DNA from: Zunongwangia profunda SM-A87
Lineage (GTDB): Bacteria > Bacteroidota > Bacteroidia > Flavobacteriales > Flavobacteriaceae
Assembly (NCBI RefSeq): GCF_000023465.1
Contig: NC_014041.1
Location: 3,664,001 to 3,728,000 of the forward strand
DNA length: 64,000 nt
Direction of reading: 5' to 3'
Positions 24,850 to 33,995 of the stretch are shown here, one piece after another; position 1 is the first letter of the stretch, and each line of letters opens with the position of its first letter. The notes under the pieces are model-generated. The model was given only the letters and a program-made list of their open reading frames with translations. It searched no databases and was not told the origin of the DNA. The translations under genes were made by a program, and so were the position numbers.

Positions 24850-27800
24850 TTAGGGATTTCTCTGAGCAGGTCTATTCTTCTTAAAATTTTCAGCCTGTTC
24901 AAAGATTTCTTCATAAACCTCGTCTCGTTCCACCGGGGGATAACCGTGTTCGTCGAGTAATAAGATAAGCCCGACTTTTAAAGCAGATTTGATGTCATTT
25001 CTTTTGCTCCAGTCCGGAAATTTTGCCTGTTCATCCACCAAATCTTTTACTGCTTTTGAAAGCTCGATAAGCTTATTTTCAGGATATTGAAAGTCATATT
25101 TTATACATAGTTCTTTTAAAATGTCGTAGAAAGCTTTTTCCTCAAAATCAATTCCCAGCTTTTCCCCGGCCGAAAACTCTTGTTGTACCTGCCAGATAAG
25201 ATCGGTAAGCTGTTCCGCCATTTCTTCATAAACTTCACTGCGTAATACATCTCCTTTCCGTTCATTATACCTGGAGACCAGGCCTTCCATCTTCCTGGAA
25301 AAATCAACTCCTTTTACCTTGTTCACCTTCTTTATCTCATCAATGGCCCTGACCAATAATTGCTGTAAAAGTTTGATTTTTGTATTGGGCAATTTGATTT
25401 TATCAATTTTTGCCAAATAATCTTCATCAAATATATCCTGCTCACTATTGGTTTGGTCACCCATTTTAAAAATCTCCTCCACTCCTTCACTTGCCAAAGC
25501 ATTTTTGATCATTTCCCTTACTTTGGCGTTCATCTGGGCCGTGTCCGGGGCATTCCCTTTTGTAAGCTTAAAGACTATCGACTTTATAGCCAGGTAAAAA
25601 TGAGTGTAATCGCGTTCTTCCTGAGTTAACTTTTCACTTCCCGCGCAAATATCATAGGCGGCTTTCAGGCGTTTCACCAAATTCATAAAGCGTGTTTCCT
25701 GCTCTTTGGTTTGCTGTACGTATTCAACGGCCTGGTTAAGGTTGTTCAATTGACTTACTGGATCACTCCGGAAATAATCGGAACTGTCAAATTTGTGGAA
25801 AATCCTGGCCAGTAAATCCAGGTGGTCCCTTACTATTTTCAGGGACCTTTCAATATCTTCGAAATTTTGCCGCTCACCCTTATTGTATTTGGCAAGTGCT
25901 AAATTCATTTGTTTTTTAATACCAATATAATCTACTACCAGTCCTTTGTTTTTACCCTGGAACTTCCGGTTTACCCGCGAAATCGTCTGGATAAGGTTAT
26001 GCTGCTGGATGGGTTTATCAATATAGATACTATCTAAAAACGGAACATCGAAACCGGTGAGCCACATATCGACTACAATAGCAATTTTAAAATTCGATTT
26101 CTCATTTTTAAATTGACGGTCCAGCTCTTTCCGGTACTCTTTTGTACCTAACAAATCATACATTTCTTTGGGATCGTCTTTTCCCCTTGTCATGATCATC
26201 TTTATCCGCTCAATAGGCTTAAGCTGCTTCCTGTCTTTTTCGGTTAATTCGGCACCTTCTTCTGCTTTTCTGATCTTTGCCCACTCCGGCCTTAGTTCTA
26301 TGATGTTTTTATAAAGGTCGTAAGCTATTTCGCGATTACTACAAACAAAAATTGCTTTTCCTTTTACGGTAGCACCTTCCTTCAGCCTTTTCTCATAATG
26401 CTGGACAAAATCTTCTGCTATGGCCTGTAAACGATCGGGATCACCCAGAATGGCATTCATGTTTGCCGACTGCTTTTTACTATCTTCCACCTGGTACTCA
26501 TTGGCCCCTTCTTCCTCAGCAACACGATAATAGTCTTCAATTTTTTGTAATTCCCTATTTTCAAGGGCCACTCTGGCCGATCTTCCTTCATATACAATAC
26601 GAACGGTGATCTCGTCTTTTACCGATTCTGTCATGGTATACTCATCTACTACTTTTCCAAATACATCTAAAGTAGCATCTATTGGCGTTCCGGTAAAGCC
26701 TACAAACGTGGCGTTAGGCAGAGAATCGTGAAGGTATTTGGCAAAGCCGAAAGTTTTCTGAACTCCTTTCTCAGTGATCTTTATTTTCTGGTCAAGATTG
26801 GTCTGGCTCCGGTGAGCCTCATCAGATATACAAATTACGTTGCTTCTATTGGTAAGTAATTCTGTGTCTTCCGTAAACTTATGTATGGTGGTAAGGAATA
26901 CGCCGCCACTTTCCCTTCCCCTGATTCGTTTCCGAAGATCTGCACGGCTTTCCACACTTGCGATGGCATCATCGCCAATAAAGGCTTTCGCATTGGTAAA
27001 TAGTGCCGCAAGCTGGTCATCCAGATCAGTCCTGTCTGTAATCAGAATAATGGTAGGGCTTTCAAAATGGCTGCTTTTCATTAAAAGCCTTGTCAAGAAA
27101 AGCATCGTATAACTCTTTCCGGAACCGGTGGCTCCAAAGTAGGTGCCTCCTTTTCCGTTTCCAGCCGGTTTCTGGGCTTTCTGAATATTCTCAAATAAAG
27201 CCCGCGCCGCATAATATTGTGGATAACGGCACACGATCTTTTCATCCTTCTTGGAGCTGTCCGGTAAATAAATAAAGTTTTTAATGATGTCCCGAAGCCT
27301 GTTTTGATGCAGCATCCCCTGAATAAGAGTAAACATGCTATCGATGCCATCAACGTCCCTGCCTGACGGCGAGGCAGGCTTTGTCAGTCCTGCGATTCTG
27401 CGCCAGGCATAGAAGAATTCGTAAGGGGCAAAAAAGGAACCTGCTTTGGTATTTACGCCATCGCTGATCACACAAAATGCGTTATACTTGAAAAGTTCAG
27501 GTATATCTCTCTCATAACGAACGGTCAGCTGAATATAAGCGTCATAAATGCTGGTATTTTCCTGAATTGCGGTTTTGAATTCGAAAACCACCACCGGAAT
27601 TCCGTTAATATAAAGTATCCCGTCTGGAATACGTTTTTGGGTTCCGGTAATTTCCAGCTGGTTGACAAATTTATAAGTGTTTTTGTTCTCTGCGGAATAA
27701 TCAATTAAATAGATCCAGATGTCTTTTTGGGAACGATCTTCCCGCTTTAGCGAAAAACCATCCGAAAGCATTTGCATAAACTCTTTGTTGCTTTCATAGA

Positions 27801-28029
27801 GGACTGAAGCCGGAAGGGTTTTGAGCCTAAGAATAATGGATTCCACTTCATTTTTGGTGATCTCGTTTTCCCGGTACCTTGTCATCAAAAATTTCCGAAG
27901 GTCACTTTCAATGAGCACTTCATCTTCCTTTCGGGATATGCTGCCTCCCAATTGATGCTGATAACCTTCCTGTTCCAGCTGCGTGGCAAAAACGCTTTCC
28001 AGTTGTGCTTCGGTAAACTTTTTATTCAT
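24850..28029 (-). CDS. hsdR: Type I restriction enzyme, R subunit
   Basis: 1059 residues, full length for HsdR. An N-terminal PD-(D/E)xK nuclease has PDGILYINGIPVVVFEFK near residue 135 (D...ExK). The SF2 motor has Walker A GATGSGKSYT near residue 300, DEAHRSQ near residue 400 and QTISRVNRKFQGKNKG (motif VI) near residue 683. The C-terminal helical region binds the methylase core. It translocates and cleaves unmethylated DNA with HsdM and HsdS. It is last in the minus-strand locus. Around residue 220 a palindromic repeat adds an in-frame KPASPSGRD-like insert, which the reading frame tolerates. Confidence 0.93.
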   Translation of the reverse strand: MNKKFTEAQLESVFATQLEQEGYQHQLGGSISRKEDEVLIESDLRKFLMTRYRENEITKNEVESIILRLKTLPASVLYESNKEFMQMLSDGFSLKREDRSQKDIWIYLIDYSAENKNTYKFVNQLEITGTQKRIPDGILYINGIPVVVFEFKTAIQENTSIYDAYIQLTVRYERDIPELFKYNAFCVISDGVNTKAGSFFAPYEFFYAWRRIAGLTKPASPSGRDVDGIDSMFTLIQGMLHQNRLRDIIKNFIYLPDSSKKDEKIVCRYPQYYAARALFENIQKAQKPAGNGKGGTYFGATGSGKSYTMLFLTRLLMKSSHFESPTIILITDRTDLDDQLAALFTNAKAFIGDDAIASVESRADLRKRIRGRESGGVFLTTIHKFTEDTELLTNRSNVICISDEAHRSQTNLDQKIKITEKGVQKTFGFAKYLHDSLPNATFVGFTGTPIDATLDVFGKVVDEYTMTESVKDEITVRIVYEGRSARVALENRELQKIEDYYRVAEEEGANEYQVEDSKKQSANMNAILGDPDRLQAIAEDFVQHYEKRLKEGATVKGKAIFVCSNREIAYDLYKNIIELRPEWAKIRKAEEGAELTEKDRKQLKPIERIKMIMTRGKDDPKEMYDLLGTKEYRKELDRQFKNEKSNFKIAIVVDMWLTGFDVPFLDSIYIDKPIQQHNLIQTISRVNRKFQGKNKGLVVDYIGIKKQMNLALAKYNKGERQNFEDIERSLKIVRDHLDLLARIFHKFDSSDYFRSDPVSQLNNLNQAVEYVQQTKEQETRFMNLVKRLKAAYDICAGSEKLTQEERDYTHFYLAIKSIVFKLTKGNAPDTAQMNAKVREMIKNALASEGVEEIFKMGDQTNSEQDIFDEDYLAKIDKIKLPNTKIKLLQQLLVRAIDEIKKVNKVKGVDFSRKMEGLVSRYNERKGDVLRSEVYEEMAEQLTDLIWQVQQEFSAGEKLGIDFEEKAFYDILKELCIKYDFQYPENKLIELSKAVKDLVDEQAKFPDWSKRNDIKSALKVGLILLLDEHGYPPVERDEVYEEIFEQAENFKKNRPAQRNP
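27358..27378. repeat. REP-like palindrome inside hsdR
   Basis: CCTGCCT (27358-27364) and AGGCAGG (27372-27378) around GACGGCG form a perfect stem. Palindromes of the CCTGCCTG...CAGGCAGG kind are scattered through many Bacteroidetes genomes, usually between genes. Here one is read in frame in hsdR, encoding PASPSG-like residues in an otherwise ordinary stretch. Confidence 0.55.
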
Positions 28030-28040
28030 TCCTGCCTGGT

Positions 28041-29045
28041 TTATTGTAATTTTTTCTGGGCTATACGTTCCCGCGCTGCGACCAGAGCGTGATGTATTTT
28101 TTGTTCCAGTTCTTTTTTTGGTGGCAACTCTGTCCAGTATTCGGCGACCATGATCCCGTTTTTGTCCATTTCTAAAAGTTCTATTTGTTCTGAACTGGCT
28201 TCAGCACATAATATTAACCCGATAGGGTATTCTTCCCCGTTTTGTTTTTCGTATTTATTAAGCCATTTAAGGTAAAGTTCCATTTGCCCTTTATATGCCG
28301 CTTTAAATTTGCCTATTTTCAATTCGACGGCTACCAGCCGTTTTAATTTCCTGTGATAGAAAAGCAGGTCCAGATAAAAATCTTCCCCGTCTATGATCAT
28401 TCGCTTTTGGCGTTCAATAAAAGCAAATCCTTTCCCGAGTTCCAGGATAAAATATTCCAGTTCTTTTAAAATGGTGGCTTCCAGGTCATTTTCAAGATAA
28501 CCTTCTTTTAAACCTAAGAAATCCAGGAAATATGGGTCTTTAAAACTATGTTGCATGTCTGTGCCGGAACGTGACAACTGACTGTTGGCAATTTCTTTGC
28601 GCTCAAAAGCTTTTCGTTCTATTTGCTTCCGGGTTTCCCTTACACTCCAGCCTTCTTCTGCTATCTGGCGAGCATAAAAATTCCTGGTTTCTTTGCTTTT
28701 TATGGGGAATAGTTCCACAAAATGGGACCAGCTTAATTGTCTTGATAGTGAACCCACGATTTGAATATCGGGATAGATCTCGGCAAATTGCATCATTCTT
28801 CTTACATTTCGGGTCCCAAAGCTATTCCCGTAACGCTTTTTTAATTGTGACGACACCGTTGTCACAATGTTTTTGCCATAATCTGCCCGTTCATTTTGCA
28901 GGATTTCCTCATTTATACGTTTGCCTACCTCCCAAAACACCAAAGTCATGGTACTGTTTACCTGTACCGCGATTTGGTGTTTCCCCTGTTCTATAAGCTG
29001 ACTTAGCTCTTCTACCAGGTTATGTTGTAGGCTATTTTTATTCAT
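28041..29045 (-). CDS. PDDEXK nuclease of the YhcG/DUF1016 family
   Basis: 334 residues. The N-terminal DUF1016 helical domain (about 1-160) has VNSTMTLVFWEVGKRINEEI and MMQFAEIYPDIQIVGSLSRQ, then LSWSHFVELFPIK. The C-terminal nuclease domain has FYLDLLFYHRKLKRLVAVEL near residue 222, giving the D...ExK layout with IGKFKAAYKGQM after it. DUF1016 proteins are often found inside type I restriction loci and other defence islands. This one starts 62 bp after the YobI-like gene stop and ends 11 bp before hsdR. Confidence 0.88.
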   Translation of the reverse strand: MNKNSLQHNLVEELSQLIEQGKHQIAVQVNSTMTLVFWEVGKRINEEILQNERADYGKNIVTTVSSQLKKRYGNSFGTRNVRRMMQFAEIYPDIQIVGSLSRQLSWSHFVELFPIKSKETRNFYARQIAEEGWSVRETRKQIERKAFERKEIANSQLSRSGTDMQHSFKDPYFLDFLGLKEGYLENDLEATILKELEYFILELGKGFAFIERQKRMIIDGEDFYLDLLFYHRKLKRLVAVELKIGKFKAAYKGQMELYLKWLNKYEKQNGEEYPIGLILCAEASSEQIELLEMDKNGIMVAEYWTELPPKKELEQKIHHALVAARERIAQKKLQ

Positions 29046-29107
29046 GTTCTATTTATCTTGTGCTATAGGAAAGCGGTTAGATTATCATTGGATTTTATAA
29101 ATATGGT

Positions 29108-32100
29108 TTATTTTCTAAAGGTTGTAACTTGAATAAGATCTTTTTTTGGTTTGATTTTAGATATCTTGCCTTCTTGTTTTAGATATTTAAAAAAATTGAA
29201 TAAAAGGTCAGATTTTTCAAAGTATGGCATTGGACCTTTTTCATTTAACTCTTTAAAATTTCCTCCTAAAGAAGTTAAAAATTCATTAATGAACTCTCTA
29301 TTGAATAAATTACTCTTTCGGTTAAATATATAAATCTTATTATCCAAACTTAAATTAGATTCTAGTAATACACTGGAAATTAATTTTATAGATTCGCTGA
29401 AATTTGAATCCTCTAAGATCAAATTACCAAGCGTAGTTAAGCTCTTACTATCAGAAATATAGATGGATTCATCCAAATTTTCTATTAATTTTTTCTTATT
29501 AGAAATGGAGAAATCAGAATGCCCTAATAAAGAATTCACATCTTCTGCATTCAAACGTATTTCCCTAATTAAATCAAAGAAAAAAGTTGTGTTATTTTCA
29601 ATTAGCGTTAAGTGTAGCGGTTTAAAATTCTCTCTTAAACGATTATAATTTTTAATTGTAAAAGAGAGTTTATCTTTATTTACTAAAGATTTTACTTTAT
29701 CATAATGGAGAGATTCAAAGTTTAAATCCTTAAAATTTACTGGAAAACTATTTAAATATTTTTGATAAAAATCTAAACTTACATTTTCATTAAGAATAAA
29801 ATTTCTAATAAACTTTTTTAATTCATCATTTCCACTAGGTTTTAATTTTTCTTCTATTAATTCTTTAAAATTGTTTTCACTATTAAGAAATTTATTTAGG
29901 TGGTCTTCAAACTGACCGTTTGTTTTGTTATAAAAATAAAGTATGTTCTTCCAACTAGGAATTAATTTTCCTTCTTCCAAAATAAAATGTATCATTTCTT
30001 CTGATATCAATTCATTTGGATCAATAATTTTAGTGTCAACTTTTTTAACGACAGCTTTCCTATATTGTAAAGTCACATGATCATTATTTAGAAGGCTAAT
30101 TAAAGTATCTTCTCTTTCTTGAGAATTTTCAGGTATTTCTAAAAACACATTTTTCACATAAGTATTAATATAACTTTGAATGTATTCAATTAAAGAATCA
30201 CATTCTGAATTTAAAATAGCTGAATAGTTACTTTTATTAAATTCGTCTTGACTGAAGTTTCCAAAATTTTTCATCATCAATTCAATCATCGGAATATTTA
30301 TACCATAGTGGTCATTCTCATAAATAAAATCTTTCACTTTTTCTGTTGCGCCAGTGAAGTCCACATTTTGAAACTTAATTTTTAATTCCTTTATTATTTG
30401 TATCAGCTTCTCAACATCAAAAATTAAATTCAGGAATTCAGAATTAGTTTCAATGTCATTTTTTAGTTGTGATTTCTCTGAAATTATTTTTAAATCATCA
30501 ATTTCGGCATAATTTAAAATCAGTTTCAAATATTCGATTTTTTCATCTTCATCAAGAGAAGAATGATTATTTAAGGAATTCCAAATATTCGGCCACCTTT
30601 TACACAGTAAATAAATAAACTTCTCTATTTTTTTTCCAACTTTAATATAACCTCTAAAAAAATTAACTGAAATTTCAGATTCATTAGCTATAAGGATAAA
30701 TGTCTGTTTTTTTTTCTCCGTAAAATCATCGTTTTCAATTAAATGATCAACTAAATCATAGTTTAAGATTACACTTTTTTGAAATTCATACACTCCGATT
30801 TCATTTATTAGGTTACTTAAATTATCCAGATGGTAATCAAATTCGGTTTGATCTTCATTTCTAACATTTGATAAGAATCGAAAATCCTTTTCAGAAATAC
30901 TGCCGGGGTAGAAATAAGATATGTAATCTAAGTAATCTTCAGCAATATATCCCTCTCTCAAAAACATTGATATAAGTTGCTCCTGTTTACTCTTTGATTC
31001 TAATAATATTTCTTTTTGATTGATTAAATATTTAATTTTTTTACCCCTGACGGATATTTTATCCTTTTCTAATTCTTTAATTTTTCCTCTTAGATTTTCC
31101 AGTTCATCTGAACTCTTTTTTTGGATTAGTTTTTTCTTTTGCTCGTAAGATTCAAAATCATCAACTTTATCCTCAATTTCCTGAAAACTTATTTTTTTAC
31201 TTTGTGTATAATTAGCTTGATAATAATATTCAACATTATTTAATTTTATAAGCTTTTCGAAATTATCATCCTTTCGCATTTCTGAAAGTGGTATTTTTTT
31301 ATTTTCAATTTTAAATGCACTGAAATCCTGAAAGTTATTAATATATTCTAAAAGATAAATACTCTTTAACTGGTCTAACGTTTGTGGGAAAATTGTGATT
31401 ATTTTTTCAATCTCATTCTTATATGCAAGAAGTTTCTGATCAATTTCTTTAAGTTTCGATTCTAACCATTCTTTTTTATTCTTTGTTAAAATTTGAAACA
31501 AAAGTCCTTTTCCTTTGGCTAATAAAACAAAATCTTTTGGATGCTTATTTTTATAGACAATTATGGCAAAAAGTTTATCTAAAAATTCGCTAGTATGTAT
31601 TTGATAGTAGACATGAAACTCATTAACAATATTATAAAGTAATCTCATATCGTCTATGTAATAAGCAATCTGGTTAATTAGATCTGATGAAATTTGATAT
31701 CCCAGATTCTTTACTGCGTTAGCTAATTGCACATTAGAATTTGAAAAATTAATTACGGGTATAACTGGAATTATAAAATCGAAAAATTTTACTCTATCAT
31801 CATCAGTAAACATTTCATCCCTAACAGCATACACAAATACCACCTCACGATTAATTGCTTTAGAATTATTAATAAGTAGATTGATTTCTCTAAGTTTAGT
31901 GAAAATTTCTGTTTGTTGAAAACGATCCAAATCTTCAATAATAACCACATTGTATTTTGTTTCCCCAAAGAAGTATAAAATTTCATCCAAATGATTATTG
32001 AGTATAGATTTGTCAACTTTTTCCGCTACCTGTATTTCAATATTTTGGAAATTTAGCTTACTTATTGTAAGCTTTTGGGCGAATTCTATTATACGCTGAA

Positions 32101-32725
32101 GAAGAAGAAAACAAAAAATTAAGACGCCAATAGCTAATAATCCTTGCAGTATATTGCCAAACCAAGCTTTTGGCTCAGGAAAATTCATTAAAATCCTAAG
32201 TGAATGAAAATTAAAAAAGATGTAAACCGTGAAAATAACACAAAATATTAACCATGTAGTTTCCTTTACTTTCTGTGGCTTTAAACTCTTTACTTTTTTG
32301 AATCGGGAATCAGGTATATTATCAGACTCTTCATGATAAAATATCTGTTGAAGAATACTTAACTCTATTAATCTCAGCTGATCATTTTTTGAAAGCTTGT
32401 CACTATTTATAACTTCACTCCTTAAATGGGCATATTTATCATCGTCATTTTTTTTCTCTTCTTTAAAAGTGGCTAAAGATATATTTAAAAACTCAAACTT
32501 ATTTTTTCTCGTTTCTTGAAAAGTTTTGAGAATACTGCTTTTACCGGAACCATAAGTTCCAGTTAATGCCACATTTTTTATATCTTTTTCTTTTCTATTG
32601 GTTAGAGCCCATTCAAGAGCATCACAATAGGACTTGTGTTTCTCAGAATCTATTACAGGTGATAGTGAATGAAATGGAATGTTTGCTACATTCTTATTTT
32701 TATCTACTGTAATTTTTTCTGTCAT
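29108..32725 (-). CDS. YobI-like P-loop NTPase, giant membrane protein
   Basis: 1205 residues. The N-terminus matches the YobI pattern: FHSLSPVIDSEKHKSYCDAL, then NVALTGTYGSGKSS (Walker A, about residues 50-63). Two hydrophobic segments at about 173-190 and 205-225 split the NTPase, as in KAP-like NTPases. VVIIEDLDRF near residue 267 is Walker B, and EVVFVYAVRDEMF follows. The long C-terminal half is helical and low in aromatics, with coiled-coil-like Lys/Glu stretches. It is much more AT-rich than hsdR and hsdM on either side, a sign of separate origin. Family members are suspected defence NTPases; its target is unknown. Confidence 0.82.
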   Translation of the reverse strand: MTEKITVDKNKNVANIPFHSLSPVIDSEKHKSYCDALEWALTNRKEKDIKNVALTGTYGSGKSSILKTFQETRKNKFEFLNISLATFKEEKKNDDDKYAHLRSEVINSDKLSKNDQLRLIELSILQQIFYHEESDNIPDSRFKKVKSLKPQKVKETTWLIFCVIFTVYIFFNFHSLRILMNFPEPKAWFGNILQGLLAIGVLIFCFLLLQRIIEFAQKLTISKLNFQNIEIQVAEKVDKSILNNHLDEILYFFGETKYNVVIIEDLDRFQQTEIFTKLREINLLINNSKAINREVVFVYAVRDEMFTDDDRVKFFDFIIPVIPVINFSNSNVQLANAVKNLGYQISSDLINQIAYYIDDMRLLYNIVNEFHVYYQIHTSEFLDKLFAIIVYKNKHPKDFVLLAKGKGLLFQILTKNKKEWLESKLKEIDQKLLAYKNEIEKIITIFPQTLDQLKSIYLLEYINNFQDFSAFKIENKKIPLSEMRKDDNFEKLIKLNNVEYYYQANYTQSKKISFQEIEDKVDDFESYEQKKKLIQKKSSDELENLRGKIKELEKDKISVRGKKIKYLINQKEILLESKSKQEQLISMFLREGYIAEDYLDYISYFYPGSISEKDFRFLSNVRNEDQTEFDYHLDNLSNLINEIGVYEFQKSVILNYDLVDHLIENDDFTEKKKQTFILIANESEISVNFFRGYIKVGKKIEKFIYLLCKRWPNIWNSLNNHSSLDEDEKIEYLKLILNYAEIDDLKIISEKSQLKNDIETNSEFLNLIFDVEKLIQIIKELKIKFQNVDFTGATEKVKDFIYENDHYGINIPMIELMMKNFGNFSQDEFNKSNYSAILNSECDSLIEYIQSYINTYVKNVFLEIPENSQEREDTLISLLNNDHVTLQYRKAVVKKVDTKIIDPNELISEEMIHFILEEGKLIPSWKNILYFYNKTNGQFEDHLNKFLNSENNFKELIEEKLKPSGNDELKKFIRNFILNENVSLDFYQKYLNSFPVNFKDLNFESLHYDKVKSLVNKDKLSFTIKNYNRLRENFKPLHLTLIENNTTFFFDLIREIRLNAEDVNSLLGHSDFSISNKKKLIENLDESIYISDSKSLTTLGNLILEDSNFSESIKLISSVLLESNLSLDNKIYIFNRKSNLFNREFINEFLTSLGGNFKELNEKGPMPYFEKSDLLFNFFKYLKQEGKISKIKPKKDLIQVTTFRK

Positions 32726-32735
32726 TCCTTGTAGT

Positions 32736-33995
32736 TTATGCTAATTTATTTTCTTCTACCCTTGCCATTTTTGAAAGGAAAAGACTTTGAAGTTGATTTA
32801 AATATCTAATTTGCAAATTTTTATCGTCTATTGAATTTTGCAACGGTGTAACTTTTGAATTAAATTTTTCAATTAGATTACTTCCTTTTCTAGGCAAAGG
32901 AAATTCCATCCTTTTAATATCTGTTATAGGTAATTGTGGCTGAGCAGATCCAGATAAATGATTCATAATAAGATCTTTCATTTCCGCACTTTTCATTTTC
33001 GTATATAAAAAGAATGAAATCTTCGGATTTCTTAAAATCACCATTCCCGAATTAATCCTAACATTTTCAAAATCTAATTTATCATTGTAGTAACCTATAT
33101 TCCCAACCGTACCTCTAGTGGTCATCACAACATCTTTTCTTTTTAATTTTCCTTTTCGCAGTAATTCATCCTTTTCTTTATTCACAAAGCTATTATTACT
33201 AAAATCAAAACCTGATTTTGTTACATTTCCAGCATTTAAAAATAGGCAATAACCATCATCAGAGAATTCCTCTTTTTTCGGGTAATTTTTCCCTCTATCT
33301 CCATCTTGGATATCACAAATTTCATCAATGCTACTTGCGATCCACCCCTCCGGAATCTCTCTATCCAGCTCCTCATTATAAATCAGTTTCCCACCGAAAG
33401 ATTTATAAGGCTTTCCTTCTGTATTAGGAAATTCAAAATCAACAAACCAATGTTTATAAAGTGCCTGGGCGGTTTCTTCCAGCTTTTGGTTTATTTCTTC
33501 ATTTAATTTAATACGGTTTTTAACCACATTATATTCCCTTGCAATTTCCCGTTGTTTTTCTATGGAAGGGACAGGGAGTTCAATACTACAAAAGGCATCC
33601 CAGGCTAAACCGCCTCTCACATCGGCATCTGTGTAGAACCAGGCATTTCTATCAAATTCAGCACGACGAAACCACATCATCAAATATTCAGGTAATAATA
33701 TAGAAGGATCCTTGATTTCAAAGACATCATAAGCAGGTGAGACAATAAAAGGTTTTTCTTTTTCTGAAAGTGCGACTGGAATTCTATAATCCCTGCCAAC
33801 GTGCATTCGGTTACAGGCAAATTGCCCAGGTTCAACAATTAAGTACCTGGAGAGATTAGTACCTACAACATTGGCTACTGAAGGCATAAAGAACTTATCT
33901 ATATTAATACCCAAAAGTTCAGAATATCTATCCTCTGAATTTCTGACCTTTAATTTTTGGATGTAATCGCCTATAGGCCTATAGTTTGATGGCAT
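32736..33995 (-). CDS. hsdS: Type I restriction enzyme, S subunit
   Basis: 419 residues from the ATG at 33993-33995 (MPSNYRPIGDYIQKLKVRNS). The frame is open further upstream inside hsdM, but the earlier residues are not S-subunit-like. Two target-recognition domains (about 1-150 and 210-370) are each followed by a conserved helical spacer (VPSIEKQREIAREYNVVKNR; then a C-terminal coiled coil ending LSKMARVEENKLA). IPEGWIASSIDEI marks the start of the second domain. It sets DNA sequence specificity. It overlaps hsdM by 17 bp. Confidence 0.9.
   Translation of the reverse strand: MPSNYRPIGDYIQKLKVRNSEDRYSELLGINIDKFFMPSVANVVGTNLSRYLIVEPGQFACNRMHVGRDYRIPVALSEKEKPFIVSPAYDVFEIKDPSILLPEYLMMWFRRAEFDRNAWFYTDADVRGGLAWDAFCSIELPVPSIEKQREIAREYNVVKNRIKLNEEINQKLEETAQALYKHWFVDFEFPNTEGKPYKSFGGKLIYNEELDREIPEGWIASSIDEICDIQDGDRGKNYPKKEEFSDDGYCLFLNAGNVTKSGFDFSNNSFVNKEKDELLRKGKLKRKDVVMTTRGTVGNIGYYNDKLDFENVRINSGMVILRNPKISFFLYTKMKSAEMKDLIMNHLSGSAQPQLPITDIKRMEFPLPRKGSNLIEKFNSKVTPLQNSIDDKNLQIRYLNQLQSLFLSKMARVEENKLA

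Noticed and set aside
28571..28996. Plus-strand frame of 141 codons opposite the DUF1016 gene
   Set aside because: Low-complexity, Cys/Phe/Leu-rich reading antisense to a recognised protein.
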